Shown here: positions 51,423 to 60,453 of the stretch, one piece after another
Layout of the letters: each line of letters begins with the position of its first letter
Position numbering within the stretch: position 1 is the first letter of the stretch
Origin: Allostella vacuolata
GTDB lineage: Bacteria > Pseudomonadota > Alphaproteobacteria > ATCC43930 > Allostellaceae
Assembly (NCBI GenBank): GCA_006739055.1
Contig: AP019702.1
Span: forward strand, 2,011,001-2,075,000
Direction of reading: 5' to 3'
DNA: 64,000 bases
Program-made: the position numbers and the translations under genes
Notes under the pieces: generated by a model
The model's database searches: none
Told to the model about the DNA's origin: nothing
What the model saw: only the letters and a program-made list of their open reading frames with translations

Positions 51423-51493
51423 GGAGACATTCCTCGATGCAGATCGGCCGGCCGGACCACCCGGGCTCCGGCCGGCAGGGTGATTCCGGACAT
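51419..51493 (-). promoter_or_regulatory. mgtA leader: 24-codon upstream frame with a 10-bp hairpin
   Basis: On the minus strand an ATG at 51493 opens a 24-residue frame (three Pro, ending Met-Ser-Pro-stop). Its TGA overlaps the mgtA ATG (ATGA at 51422-51419). Inside it GCCGGCCGGA and TCCGGCCGGC (51447-51456 and 51467-51476) form a perfect 10-bp hairpin. Enterobacterial mgtA uses a leader with a Pro-containing peptide and Mg2+-responsive folding. No SD precedes the upstream ATG, so the peptide itself may be fortuitous. Confidence 0.35.
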
Positions 51494-51574
51494 GAGAGGC
51501 CGGGGCGCGGAGGAAGTCGAGGGGGTGCGACCGCGCAGGCACCCGGCGCCGATGGCCGGCGGCGCTCCGGCCGA

Positions 51575-53047
51575 TCAGGTGCCGCGTTCGGGCCGCAGCT
51601 GCGCCGCCACGAGTTCCGCGATCCGCGGATAGTCGGGCTTGCCGATGGCCGTGCGGGGCAGCGCGTCGACCGGGACCACGAGCAGCGGCAGGCCGCCCAG
51701 GGCCTGGTGGACGCGGCCGGCGAGCGCCTCCCGCGCGACCGGCGCCAGCAGCACGACGGCGGCGGCCGGCATCGCCTCGAAGCGGTCGGACGCCAGGGGC
51801 ACGACGGCCGCCTCCGCGACGTCCGGATGGGCCAGCAGGATCGCCTCGATCTCCTCCGACGCGCGCAGCACCCCGGCCACGTTCATCACCCGGTCGCTGC
51901 GCCCCTTGAGGAACACCAGCCCGGCCGCGTCGCGCAGCGCGAGGTCGCCGGGGTGGAACCAGCCCCCGCGACAGTGGCGGGCGGTGGCGTCTGCGTCGCC
52001 CAGATAGGCGTCCATCACGCCGGGCCCGCGCACCCGGACCAGCCCGGGCACCCCGTCCGCGACCGGGTGATCGTCCGGCCCGACCAGGTCGATCTCGATG
52101 TCCGCCAGCCACCGGCCGACGGTCCCGGGATGACGGGCCAGCAGGTCCGGGGTCGCCACCGCGAGCGTCCCGGCCTCGTTGGTGCCATAGGTCAGGTGGA
52201 CGGCCGGGGTCAGCCGGCGCCGGGTCAGCTCGAGCGTGCGGGCGGGGAGTGCTGCGGACGAGACCCGCAGCACCCGCAGGCCGGGCAGGCGCGGCGGCCC
52301 GTCGGGCAGGGCGTGGACGATCTGGTGCAGGTGGCTCGGCGTCAGCTGCAGGAACGCCACCCGGTGACGCTCGATCGTGCCCAGCACCTCGCCCAGGGTC
52401 CGGAACGGGCGGCCCAGCACGACGGTGCCGCCATGGCCGAGGCAGCGGATCGTCGACGAGGTGCTGTTGTAGAAGCCGGGGCCGATCAGGGTCAGGTAGG
52501 GCTCGCCCGGCCGGTGCTGGAAGTGCTGACGGTCGCGCCGGTTGCGGGCCAGCTCCATGGCGTGGGTGACGGCGATCGCCTTGGGCGCGCCGGTCGAGCC
52601 GGAGGAATGGGCGATCACCCATGGGACGGCCGGGACGTCGGCTGCCGCCGCTGCCGCGGCCGGCGGGCGGGCATCGAGCCAGGCCGGCTCCGGCCGGATC
52701 ACGCGCAGGGCCTCCGCCGCGGCCGGCGCGTCCGTGACGAGCGCCCGTGCGCCGAGCGCCCGGCAGACCGCGGCCCGCCGGGCGGGCGGCTCGCCGGGGC
52801 GAAAGGGGATGTGGACCAGGCCGAGGCGGGCCAGCGCCAGGGTCACCACGACATGCAGGAACGGGTCGGGGCCGGGCACGACGGCGACCGGGTCCCCCCG
52901 GGCGAGGCCGGCCACGGCAAGGGCGGCCGCGGCGGCCCCCGCAGCCGCCTCCAGGCGGGCGCGGTCGAGCGACCGGTCGTCGGCGACCAGGGCCGGCACC
53001 CCCGGCGCCCGCCGTGCCCAGTCGCCGATCGCGTCGGTCAGGTTCAC
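51575..53047 (-). CDS. AMP-forming acyl-CoA synthetase/ligase family protein
   Basis: This is a 490-aa adenylate-forming enzyme (AMP-binding family). The phosphate-binding P-loop is AHSSGSTGAPKAIAVTH (about 143-159), the A5-type motif is YGTNEAG, and A7/A8 is GWFHPGDLALRDAAG with GRSDRVMNVAGVLRASEEIE. The catalytic Lys of the C-terminal domain is in PRTAIGKPDYPRI. It activates a carboxylic acid as the AMP ester, usually for CoA transfer; the acid cannot be named. It lies between the glycosylase gene (13-base gap) and mgtA (152-base gap). Confidence 0.85.
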   Translation of the reverse strand: MNLTDAIGDWARRAPGVPALVADDRSLDRARLEAAAGAAAAALAVAGLARGDPVAVVPGPDPFLHVVVTLALARLGLVHIPFRPGEPPARRAAVCRALGARALVTDAPAAAEALRVIRPEPAWLDARPPAAAAAAADVPAVPWVIAHSSGSTGAPKAIAVTHAMELARNRRDRQHFQHRPGEPYLTLIGPGFYNSTSSTIRCLGHGGTVVLGRPFRTLGEVLGTIERHRVAFLQLTPSHLHQIVHALPDGPPRLPGLRVLRVSSAALPARTLELTRRRLTPAVHLTYGTNEAGTLAVATPDLLARHPGTVGRWLADIEIDLVGPDDHPVADGVPGLVRVRGPGVMDAYLGDADATARHCRGGWFHPGDLALRDAAGLVFLKGRSDRVMNVAGVLRASEEIEAILLAHPDVAEAAVVPLASDRFEAMPAAAVVLLAPVAREALAGRVHQALGGLPLLVVPVDALPRTAIGKPDYPRIAELVAAQLRPERGT

Positions 53048-53060
53048 GCCCGGCTTCCGG

Positions 53061-53705
53061 CTAGCGGGCGAGCCGCCCCGCGATGGCGCCGATCACCTGG
53101 TCGAACATCTCCGGAGTCAGGCGGCCGGTGTTCGTGTTGTAGCGCGAGGAATGGTAGCTGTCGGCCAGCCAGTGCCCGTCCGGCAACTCGTGGAAGCGGC
53201 CGTGGGCAAAGGGGAACAGCACCTTGCGCGCCGACAGTGCCGACAGGACCGCATCGTGCGCGATCCGCCCCAGCGCCAGCATGCCGCCGCCGGGCGGCAG
53301 GGCCGCGATCTCGCCCGCCAGGAACGGCAGGCAGGTCTTCGCCTCGGCCGGGGTCGGCTTGTTCTCGGGCGGGACGCAGCGCACCGCGTTGGTGATACGG
53401 CAATCGACCAGCACCAGGCCGTCGTCCGGCCGCGCCCGGAACTCCCCCGCGGCGAGGCCGTGCCGGATCAGGGTCGGGTAGAGCAGGTCGCCCGCCCAGT
53501 CGCCCGTGAACGGCCGCCCGGTGCGGTTGGCCCCGCGCAGCCCCGGCGCCAGGCCGACGACCAGGAGCCGGCTGCCGGCCGCGCCGAAGGACGGGACCGG
53601 GGCATTGTGCCAGCCGGGCTCCCGCACCCGGTGCGTCTCGCGGAAGGCGACCAGCCGCGGGCAGAGCGGGCAGTCGCGCCCGGGCTCGATCGGCGCCGCC
53701 GTCAC
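53061..53705 (-). CDS. udgB: Family-5 uracil-DNA glycosylase (UdgB type)
   Basis: This is a 214-aa DNA repair enzyme that removes uracil and some other deaminated bases from DNA. The active-site motif is GLAPGLRGANRTGRPFTGDWAG (about 51-72). A 4Fe-4S cluster is indicated by C12 and C15 (CPLC) plus two later Cys in the DCRITNAVRC and KTCLPF segments. The His motif is in DSYHSSRYNTNTGRLT. The GTG start overlaps the stop of the NYN-domain gene (GTGA). Confidence 0.88.
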   Translation of the reverse strand: MTAAPIEPGRDCPLCPRLVAFRETHRVREPGWHNAPVPSFGAAGSRLLVVGLAPGLRGANRTGRPFTGDWAGDLLYPTLIRHGLAAGEFRARPDDGLVLVDCRITNAVRCVPPENKPTPAEAKTCLPFLAGEIAALPPGGGMLALGRIAHDAVLSALSARKVLFPFAHGRFHELPDGHWLADSYHSSRYNTNTGRLTPEMFDQVIGAIAGRLAR

Positions 53706-54289
53706 GCGTCGTCGGTGTGGGCCGGGGTGTAGCGCGCGGGCAGACCCTCGTCGCGCACGGTCGGCGCCCGCTGCACCAGCGGCGCCAGTTCCTGCAGGTC
53801 GATGAAGACGTCCGCCTGCCGGCGCAGCTCGTCGGCGATCATCGGCGGCTGCGAGCGCAGGGTGCTGACCACCGTCACGCGCACGCCCTTGCGCTGCACC
53901 GCCTCCACCAGGCTGCGGAAGTCGCCGTCGCCCGACATCAGGACGACGTGATCGACACGGTCGACGATCTCCATCATGTCGACGGCGATCTCGACGTCCA
54001 TGTTGCCCTTGAGGCGGCGGCGGCCGGTCGCGTCGGTGAATTCCTTGGTCGGCTTGGTGACCAGGGTGAAGCCGTTATAGTCCAGCCAGTCGATCAGCGG
54101 CCGCAGCGGCGAATATTCCTGGTCGTCGGTAAACGCGGTATAATAGGAAATACGGATCAGACGAGCCTTCTTGGTGAAAAGGTCGTGGAGCCGGCGATAA
54201 TCGATGTCGAAGCCAAGTGCCCGTGCGGCCCCGTAGAAATTCGCACCGTCGATGAAGACCGCGATACGGTCTTCAGGATAGAAATTCAT
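53702..54289 (-). CDS. NYN-domain (LabA/DUF88) protein
   Basis: This is a 195-aa PIN-like nuclease-fold protein of the NYN/LabA family. The acidic residues expected at the metal site are visible: VFIDGANFYG, NMDVEIAVDMM and LMSGDGDFRSLV. Such proteins are predicted RNases; in alphaproteobacteria their targets are unknown. ATG 54289 is supported by AGGAG eight bases upstream. It is divergent from folK and coupled to the glycosylase gene. Confidence 0.88.
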   Translation of the reverse strand: MNFYPEDRIAVFIDGANFYGAARALGFDIDYRRLHDLFTKKARLIRISYYTAFTDDQEYSPLRPLIDWLDYNGFTLVTKPTKEFTDATGRRRLKGNMDVEIAVDMMEIVDRVDHVVLMSGDGDFRSLVEAVQRKGVRVTVVSTLRSQPPMIADELRRQADVFIDLQELAPLVQRAPTVRDEGLPARYTPAHTDDA

Positions 54290-54406
54290 GTGCACATCTC
54301 CTGACGGATAATCGTTCTGCCGCGTCGCGGGAGATATTCCTGGACAGCCGGCAGGTATGCCTGGCAATGCCGGTGCCGCCTGCGCGGCGCAAGATTGGGC
54401 CTCGCG

Positions 54407-55012
54407 ATGTCCTTTGCAAGGAAATCCTTCTTGGCAACGGAGCTTTCAGCCCGCCGCTCGGGAATCTTCGTAGCACTCGGCGCCAACCTGCCGGGCCCCG
54501 GCGGAACGACCCCGCTGCAGACCTGCCAGGCCGCGCTCGCGGCGCTGGCCGGCGCCGGCATCCGCGTGGTGGCGCGCTCGTCCTGGTACAGCACCGAGCC
54601 GGTGGGGGAGCCGGGGCAGCCCTGGTTCGTGAACGCGGTGGTCCGGGTCGAGACCGGGCTCGGGCCCGAGGCGCTGCTGGCCGCGCTCCATCGCATCGAG
54701 GGGCGGTTCGGCCGCCGTCGCGACCGGCACTGGGCGGCGCGGACGCTGGATCTCGACCTGCTCGACTATCACGGCATGGTCCGCGACCCCGGTGCGGGAG
54801 ATGGCGCGGGGGCGGGGCCGATCCTGCCGCACCCGCGCATCGCCGGGCGGCGCTTCGTCCTGGCGCCGCTGGCCGAGATCGCGCCCGACTGGCGGCTGCC
54901 GCCGGCCGGGCCCGACGTGGCCCGGCTGCTGGCCGCCCTGCCGCTGCGGCCGGAGGTCGCCCGATTGCCGCAGCCCGCGGATTTCCTTGATGAGCGGCCG
55001 CAGGACGACTAA
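54407..55012 (+). CDS. folK: 2-amino-4-hydroxy-6-hydroxymethyldihydropteridine pyrophosphokinase FolK
   Basis: This is a 201-aa enzyme of folate synthesis. It transfers pyrophosphate from ATP to the pterin alcohol. Key segments are IFVALGANLPGP, SSWYSTEPVGEPGQPWFVNAV, and the RRDRHWAARTLDLDLLDYHG metal/substrate motif with the PHPRIAGRRFVLAPL stretch. ATG 54407 gives a short leader compared with E. coli HPPK. rpoZ follows 47 bases downstream. Confidence 0.93.
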   Translation: MSFARKSFLATELSARRSGIFVALGANLPGPGGTTPLQTCQAALAALAGAGIRVVARSSWYSTEPVGEPGQPWFVNAVVRVETGLGPEALLAALHRIEGRFGRRRDRHWAARTLDLDLLDYHGMVRDPGAGDGAGAGPILPHPRIAGRRFVLAPLAEIAPDWRLPPAGPDVARLLAALPLRPEVARLPQPADFLDERPQDD

Positions 55013-55059
55013 CTTATAGGGCTCATCTGGAAAACTTCTGATCAAGGAGCGGGTCGCCC

Positions 55060-55440
55060 ATGGCACGCGTCACCGTCGAAGATTGCGTCTTGCGGATTCC
55101 GAACCGGTTCGACCTCGTCATGGTCGCGGGCCAGCGCGCCCGCGAGGTGGCGGCCGGCGCGCCCTTGTCGATCGACCGCGACAACGACAAGAACCCGGTG
55201 GTGGCGCTGCGCGAGATCGCCGACGCGACCGTGTCGATCGCCGCCCTCCAGGAATCGCTGATCCGCGGCCTGCAGCGCCACGTCGAGAACGACGAGCCGG
55301 AGGAGGACAAGGAGATGTCCGTGTCCGAGCAGGTCTGGACCGAGGCGATTGCCTCGCGCAGCGCCGAGGCCGAGGTGGCCGATGCCGGCCTCGAGGTCGA
55401 GGACGTCGACGCCGCCGCGGCGCCCGTGGAGGAAGAATAG
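55060..55440 (+). CDS. rpoZ: RNA polymerase omega subunit
   Basis: This is a 126-aa protein, with the conserved omega core in the first 60 residues: [28 protein letters not shown], and [13 protein letters not shown] long acidic Glu/Asp/Ala-rich tail follows (about 75-126), as in many alphaproteobacteria. It aids assembly of the RNA polymerase and mediates ppGpp binding. AAGGAG precedes the ATG. It stands upstream of rsh, the ppGpp synthetase gene, which is the usual alphaproteobacterial order. Confidence 0.96.
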   Translation: MARVTVEDCVLRIPNRFDLVMVAGQRAREVAAGAPLSIDRDNDKNPVVALREIADATVSIAALQESLIRGLQRHVENDEPEEDKEMSVSEQVWTEAIASRSAEAEVADAGLEVEDVDAAAAPVEEE

Positions 55441-55505
55441 CCACCCGGGCAGCGATCGCCGCCCTTCCGCCGCCAGCCGCTTCCACCATCGTGGCCGCGC
55501 CGCCG

Positions 55506-57644
55506 ATGATGCGCCAGTTCGAACTGGTCGAGCACGTCAAGGCGTATGATCCGGCCGCCGACGAAGGCGCCATCAACCGCGCCTACGTCTTCGCCGTGCA
55601 GGCGCACGGCTCGCAGCAGCGCGCCAGCGGCGACCCCTACTTCTCCCACCCCGTCGAGGTGGCCGGCATCCTGGCTTCGATGAAGCTGGATACCGCCTCG
55701 ATCGTCACCGGCCTGCTGCACGACACGGTCGAGGACACGGTCGCCACCCTGGAGCAGATCGAGGCCCTGTTCGGCCGCGACATCGCCCGCCTGGTGGACG
55801 GGGTCACCAAGCTGTCGCGGCTGGAGCTGCAGTCGGACCAGACCAAGCAGGCGGAAAACTTCCGCAAGCTGGTCCTGGCCATGTCGGAGGACATCCGCGT
55901 CCTCCTGGTGAAGCTGGCCGACCGCCTGCACAACATGCGGACGCTGCACTTCATCAAGTCGGCCGACAAGCGCCGCCGCATCGCGCGCGAGACGATGGAG
56001 ATCTACGCGCCGCTGGCCGAGCGCATCGGCATGCACGAGATGAAGGACGAGCTGGAAGACCTCGCCTTCGCCGAGCTGCACCCGGACGCGCGCCAGTCGA
56101 TCACCCAGCGCCTGTCCTTCTTGCGCGACCAGGGCGGCGACCTGGTCGGCCGGGTGACGCGCGAGCTGCAGGACCTGCTGCGCGAGCACGGCCTGCCGGC
56201 CGAGATCTCCGGCCGCGAGAAGTCGCCCTATTCGGTATGGCGCAAGATGCAGCGCAAGAATGTCGGCTTCGAGCAGCTGGCCGACATCATGGCCTTCCGC
56301 GTCGTCGTCGGCTCGGTCGAGGACTGCTACCACGCGCTCGGCATCATCCACAGCCGCTACCCGGTCGTCCCGGGCCGGTTCAAGGACTACCTGTCGACGC
56401 CCAAGCCGAACGGCTACCGCTCTATCCATACCGGGGTGATCGGCCCGGAGCGGCAGCGCATCGAGGTGCAGATCCGCACCCGCGAGATGCACGAGGTGAA
56501 CGAGCTCGGCGTCGCCGCCCACTGGAGCTACAAGCAGGGCAGCGGCAGCACCGAGGGGCCGCAGTACCGCTGGCTGCGCGAGCTGCTCGACATCCTGGAG
56601 CACGCCTCCAACCCGGTCGAGTTCCTCGAGCACACCAAGCTCGAGATGTTCCAGGACCAGGTCTTCTGCTTCACCCCCAAGGGCGACCTGATCGCGATGC
56701 CGCGCGGGGCGACGCCGGTCGACTTCGCCTACGCGGTCCACTCGGCGATCGGCGACCATTGCGTCGGGGTCAAGATCAACGGCCGGATCATGCCGCTGCG
56801 CACCGTGCTGCAGAACGGCGACCAGGTCGACATCATCACCTCGCGGGCGCAGACGCCGTCGCCGGTCTGGGAGCGCTTCGTCGTCACCGGCAAGGCGCGG
56901 GCGCGCATCCGGCGCTTCATCCGCACCCAGCAGCGCGACCAGTATGTCGAGATGGGCCGCTCGCTGGTCCAGCGCGCCTTCAAGGCCGAGGGCCAGGACC
57001 TGCAGGAGCGGCTGCTGGAGGGCGTGCTGCGCAGCGCCTTCAACCTGACGGCGCTGGACGACCTCTACGCCGCGGTCGGCGAGGGGCTGCACACCGGCCG
57101 CGAGGTGCTGCTGGCCGTGCATCCGCAGACGGTCGAGCCGCGCGACAAGGTGGTGCCGCTGCGCCGGACCCGCCCCAAGTCCGCCCGCGACGGGGCCATC
57201 CCGATCCGCGGCCTGATCCCGGGCATGGCCGTGCACTATGCCGGATGCTGCCACCCCTTGCCGGGCGACCGCATCGTCGGCATCGTCACCACCGGCAAGG
57301 GCGTCACCATCCACACCATCGACTGCGAGACGCTGGAGAGCTTCGCCGAGACGCCGGAGCGCTGGGTCGACGTCAGCTGGGACGCCGCCCCGGGGGAGAC
57401 CGCCAACCATGTCGGCCGCATCCATGTCATCCTGCTCAACGAGCCGGGCAGCATGGGCAACCTGACGACGATCATCGGCAAGAACCAGGGCAACATCTCG
57501 AACCTGAAGATCACCAGCCGGTCGACGGACTTCTTCGAGATCCTGATCGACATCGAGGTGCAGGACGTGAAGCATCTGACCAACATCATCGCCGCCTTGC
57601 GCAGCAACTCCTCGGTCAACTCGGTCGAGCGGGCGCGGGCATGA
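55506..57644 (+). CDS. rsh: Bifunctional (p)ppGpp synthetase/hydrolase Rsh (RelA/SpoT)
   Basis: This is a 712-aa stringent-response enzyme. Order: HD hydrolase with the HDTVEDT motif (about residue 76), synthetase with [17 protein letters not shown] (the RFKD matches the RxKD of bifunctional enzymes), TGS domain ([26 protein letters not shown]), and a C-terminal ACT domain. I chose ATG 55506 ([11 protein letters not shown]), the usual start in alphaproteobacteria. No clear SD is seen; the gene lies 65 bases after rpoZ. The stop overlaps the pdxJ start (ATGA). Confidence 0.96.
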   Translation: MMRQFELVEHVKAYDPAADEGAINRAYVFAVQAHGSQQRASGDPYFSHPVEVAGILASMKLDTASIVTGLLHDTVEDTVATLEQIEALFGRDIARLVDGVTKLSRLELQSDQTKQAENFRKLVLAMSEDIRVLLVKLADRLHNMRTLHFIKSADKRRRIARETMEIYAPLAERIGMHEMKDELEDLAFAELHPDARQSITQRLSFLRDQGGDLVGRVTRELQDLLREHGLPAEISGREKSPYSVWRKMQRKNVGFEQLADIMAFRVVVGSVEDCYHALGIIHSRYPVVPGRFKDYLSTPKPNGYRSIHTGVIGPERQRIEVQIRTREMHEVNELGVAAHWSYKQGSGSTEGPQYRWLRELLDILEHASNPVEFLEHTKLEMFQDQVFCFTPKGDLIAMPRGATPVDFAYAVHSAIGDHCVGVKINGRIMPLRTVLQNGDQVDIITSRAQTPSPVWERFVVTGKARARIRRFIRTQQRDQYVEMGRSLVQRAFKAEGQDLQERLLEGVLRSAFNLTALDDLYAAVGEGLHTGREVLLAVHPQTVEPRDKVVPLRRTRPKSARDGAIPIRGLIPGMAVHYAGCCHPLPGDRIVGIVTTGKGVTIHTIDCETLESFAETPERWVDVSWDAAPGETANHVGRIHVILLNEPGSMGNLTTIIGKNQGNISNLKITSRSTDFFEILIDIEVQDVKHLTNIIAALRSNSSVNSVERARA

Positions 57645-58381
57645 GCCGCCTGCGCCTCGGCATCAACATCGACCACGTCGCCACGGTGCGGAACGCCCGC
57701 GGCGGCGCCCATCCCTGCCCGGTGCGAGCGGCGAAGGCGGCGGCCGCGGCCGGCGCCGACGGCATCACGGCGCACCTGCGCGAAGACCGCCGCCACATCC
57801 GCGACGCCGACATCGGCCGCCTGGTCGAGGAGATTGCGCTGCCGCTCAACTTCGAGATGGCGGCAACCGAGGAGATGGTGGCGATCGCGCTGCGGCACCG
57901 GCCGCATGCGGCCTGCATCGTGCCCGAGAAGCGCACCGAAGTGACGACCGAGGGCGGGCTCGACGTCGTCGGCGGGCAGGCGCATCTGCGCCCCGCGATC
58001 GCCCGCCTGGCCGAGGCCGGCATCCGCGTGTCGCTGTTCGTCGACCCCGACCCGGCCCAGCTCGACGCGGCCCTGGCCGTGGGCGCGCCGGTCGTCGAGC
58101 TGCATACCGGCGCCTACTGCGAGGTCGAGGGGGCCGAGCGCGCCCATGAGCTGGAACGCATCCGCCGGGCCGCCGCGCACGGCGCGGCGATCGGTCTGGA
58201 ATGCCATGCCGGGCACGGGCTCGCCTTCGATTCGGTCGGCCCGGTGGCGGCGATCCCGACGCTGGTCGAGCTCAACATCGGCCATTTCCTGGTCGGGGAG
58301 GCGATCTTCACCGGGCTCGAGGCCGCGATCCGCCGCATGCGCGCGCTGATGGACGAGGCGCGGGCCACGGCGGGGGCATGA
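57641..58381 (+). CDS. pdxJ: Pyridoxine 5'-phosphate synthase PdxJ
   Basis: This 246-aa enzyme joins 1-deoxyxylulose 5-phosphate and amino-acetone phosphate to make pyridoxine phosphate. The conserved N-terminus is [18 protein letters not shown]. Active-site residues appear in [36 protein letters not shown] and [10 protein letters not shown], with [12 protein letters not shown] at the end. It overlaps rsh by 4 bases and precedes acpS by 10 bases. Confidence 0.97.
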   Translation: MSRLRLGINIDHVATVRNARGGAHPCPVRAAKAAAAAGADGITAHLREDRRHIRDADIGRLVEEIALPLNFEMAATEEMVAIALRHRPHAACIVPEKRTEVTTEGGLDVVGGQAHLRPAIARLAEAGIRVSLFVDPDPAQLDAALAVGAPVVELHTGAYCEVEGAERAHELERIRRAAAHGAAIGLECHAGHGLAFDSVGPVAAIPTLVELNIGHFLVGEAIFTGLEAAIRRMRALMDEARATAGA

Positions 58382-58391
58382 CCCTCGCCCC

Positions 58392-58829
58392 ATGATCATC
58401 GGCATCGGCAGCGACATCATCGACATCCGCCGGATCGAAAGGACCCTGGAGCGGTATGGCGAGCGCTTCACCGCCCGCATCTTCACCGAGACGGAGCGGG
58501 CGAAGTCCGACCGGCGGCGGTTGCGGGCGGCCAGCTACGCCAAGCGCTACGCCGCCAAGGAGGCCTGCTCCAAGGCGCTCGGCACCGGCTTCCGCCGCGG
58601 CGTCTTCTGGCGGGACATGGGGGTGGTCAACCTGCCCACCGGCCAGCCGACCATGCGGCTGACCGGCGGGGCCGCCGCCCGGCTGGCGGCGATCACTCCG
58701 GCCGGCATGGCTGCGCGCATCGACGTCACGATCACGGACGAATGGCCGCAGGCCCATGTGCTGGTGATCATTTCCGCCGTGCCCATATCCCAGCCCACCT
58801 CGCCCGAGTCCGCCGCGGGCGACGCTTGA
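58392..58829 (+). CDS. acpS: Holo-[acyl-carrier-protein] synthase AcpS
   Basis: This 145-aa enzyme transfers 4'-phosphopantetheine from CoA to acyl carrier protein. The Mg2+ and CoA residues are visible in [14 protein letters not shown] and [14 protein letters not shown]. The C-terminus is slightly longer than in E. coli. It follows pdxJ by 10 bases; its 3' end contains a candidate promoter for lepB. Confidence 0.95.
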   Translation: MIIGIGSDIIDIRRIERTLERYGERFTARIFTETERAKSDRRRLRAASYAKRYAAKEACSKALGTGFRRGVFWRDMGVVNLPTGQPTMRLTGGAAARLAAITPAGMAARIDVTITDEWPQAHVLVIISAVPISQPTSPESAAGDA

Positions 58830-58854
58830 CTCGACCCCGGCGGGTGGGCTTGAT
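58826..58854 (+). promoter_or_regulatory. Candidate promoter of lepB-rnc-era
   Basis: TTGACT (58826-58831, five of six) is followed after 17 bases by CTTGAT (58849-58854, only three of six). The pattern is close to the trpL promoter in this window. It straddles the acpS stop, and the lepB start is about 55 bases downstream. Confidence 0.4.
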
Positions 58855-58909
58855 CCGCTCGTCCCACGCCGTTCCCGGCACCCGAAATCCAGCCAACAAG
58901 GCGTTGCCG

Positions 58910-59674
58910 ATGGCGTTCCGAAATTCCTCCGTGTCCGACAAGAAGGTCAAGGGCGGCCTTCTCGAATCGATCAAGACGGTCGTCTACGCGATCCTGATCG
59001 CGCTGTTCGTGCGCACGGTCGCCTACGAGCCCTTCAACATCCCGTCCGGATCGATGATCCCGACCCTGCTGGTCGGGGACTATCTGTTCGTTTCCAAGTT
59101 CTCCTACGGCTACAGCCGCTATTCGCTGCCGCTCGGCCTGCCGCTGTTCTCGGGCAGGGTCCTGTCGGAAGGGCCGGAGCGCGGCGACGTCGCGGTGTTC
59201 AAATACCCGCGCGACAACAAGACCGACTACATCAAGCGCATCGTCGGCCTGCCGGGCGACCGCATCCAGATGCGCCAGGGCCTGCTCTACATCAACGGCG
59301 AGGCGGTGAAGCGGCAGCGGGTGGAGGACTTCGCCGAGCGCAGCCCCTTCGGCGGCTCGATGCGGGTTGCCCAGTACCTGGAGACGCTGCCGGGCGGCCG
59401 CCAGCACCGTATCCTGGAGATCACCGACGAGGGCCCGTTCGACAATACCCAGGAGTTCGTGGTGCCGGCGGGGCACTACTTCGCCATGGGCGACAACCGC
59501 GACAATTCCGCCGACAGCCGCGACCCCTCGGCGGTCGGCTTCGTGCCGGCGGAGAACCTGGTCGGGCGGGCGGAGTTCCTGTTCTTCTCCACCGACGGCA
59601 CCGCCGCCCTGTGGCAGTTCTGGCGCTGGCCGATGGCGATCCGCTGGTCGCGCCTGTTCTCCGGGGTGGGCTGA
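58910..59674 (+). CDS. lepB: Signal peptidase I
   Basis: This is a 254-aa membrane-bound serine protease that cleaves Sec and Tat signal peptides. A single N-terminal helix (about 19-37) is followed by the catalytic Ser in NIPSGSMIPTLLVGD (about residue 47), the catalytic Lys in YIKRIVGLPGDRI (about residue 107), and the MGDNRDNSADSR box. ATG 58910 was chosen from the start of homology. It lies between acpS and rnc; the stop TGA and the rnc ATG share bases. Confidence 0.95.
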   Translation: MAFRNSSVSDKKVKGGLLESIKTVVYAILIALFVRTVAYEPFNIPSGSMIPTLLVGDYLFVSKFSYGYSRYSLPLGLPLFSGRVLSEGPERGDVAVFKYPRDNKTDYIKRIVGLPGDRIQMRQGLLYINGEAVKRQRVEDFAERSPFGGSMRVAQYLETLPGGRQHRILEITDEGPFDNTQEFVVPAGHYFAMGDNRDNSADSRDPSAVGFVPAENLVGRAEFLFFSTDGTAALWQFWRWPMAIRWSRLFSGVG

Positions 59675-60453
59675 TGGCGCGGGTCGCCCGGCCCGCGGCC
59701 GAGCGGCCCGGCCCTGCGCGATCCGGCGTTCAGGCGCCCGGCAACGAGCGCGCCGAGGTCGAGGGCGCGGCCGCCGACCCCGAGCTGCTGGCCGACCTGC
59801 TCGGCTACCGTTTCCGCGACCGTCGCCTGCTGCGCGACGCGCTGCGCCATCCGAGCGTCATCGCCACGCCGCACGCCACCCAGTACGAGCGGCTGGAGTT
59901 CCTGGGCGACCGGGTGCTGGGGCTGGTCATCGCCGAGCTGCTGCTGCGCCGCTTCCCGTCCGAGCCGGAGGGCCACCTGGCGCGGCGGCTTGCGGCCCAT
60001 GTCCGCCGCGACGCCCTGGCCGAGGTGGCCCAGGTCATCGGCCTCGGCCGCTTCCTCATGCTGTCGCGCGGCGAGGAGGTCGGCGGCGGGCGGGCCAAGG
60101 CCGGCACGCTGGCCGACTGCCTGGAGGCGGTGATCGGCGCCCTCTACCTCGATGGCGGGCTCGATGTCGCGGCCCGCTTCATCCATGCGCGGTGGGAGGA
60201 CAGGGTCGGCCAGCGCCATCCGCCGCGCGACCCCAAGACCACCCTGCAGGAATGGGCCCAGGGCCGGGGCCTGCCCCTGCCGCGCTACGAGACGCTGGCC
60301 GCCGAGGGCCCGGACCACGCCCCGGCCTTCACCGTATCGGTCACCATCGAGGGCCAGCCGGGGGCATCCGCCGTCGGCGCGTCCAAGCGGGTGGCCGAGC
60401 GTGCCGCCGCCGAAGCCCTTCTCGCCATCCTCAACGGAGCATCGAAGCCATGA
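59674..60453 (+). CDS. rnc: Ribonuclease III
   Basis: This 259-aa enzyme cleaves double-stranded RNA in rRNA and mRNA processing. The catalytic signature is ERLEFLGDRVLGLVIAE with the acidic DCLEAVIGALYLDGG. A C-terminal double-stranded RNA-binding domain (about 185-255) ends in KRVAERAAAEALLAIL. The first 35 or so residues are a Pro/Ala-rich extension absent from most homologues; a later start is possible but none is supported by an SD. It overlaps era by 4 bases. Confidence 0.94.
   Translation: MARVARPAAERPGPARSGVQAPGNERAEVEGAAADPELLADLLGYRFRDRRLLRDALRHPSVIATPHATQYERLEFLGDRVLGLVIAELLLRRFPSEPEGHLARRLAAHVRRDALAEVAQVIGLGRFLMLSRGEEVGGGRAKAGTLADCLEAVIGALYLDGGLDVAARFIHARWEDRVGQRHPPRDPKTTLQEWAQGRGLPLPRYETLAAEGPDHAPAFTVSVTIEGQPGASAVGASKRVAERAAAEALLAILNGASKP

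Noticed and set aside
48840-52622. Apparent fusion of an AMP-ligase-like region to the Mg2+ ATPase
   Set aside because: The upstream part of the open frame is out of frame with the real ligase (51575-53047). The ATPase has its own ATG and SD at 51422.
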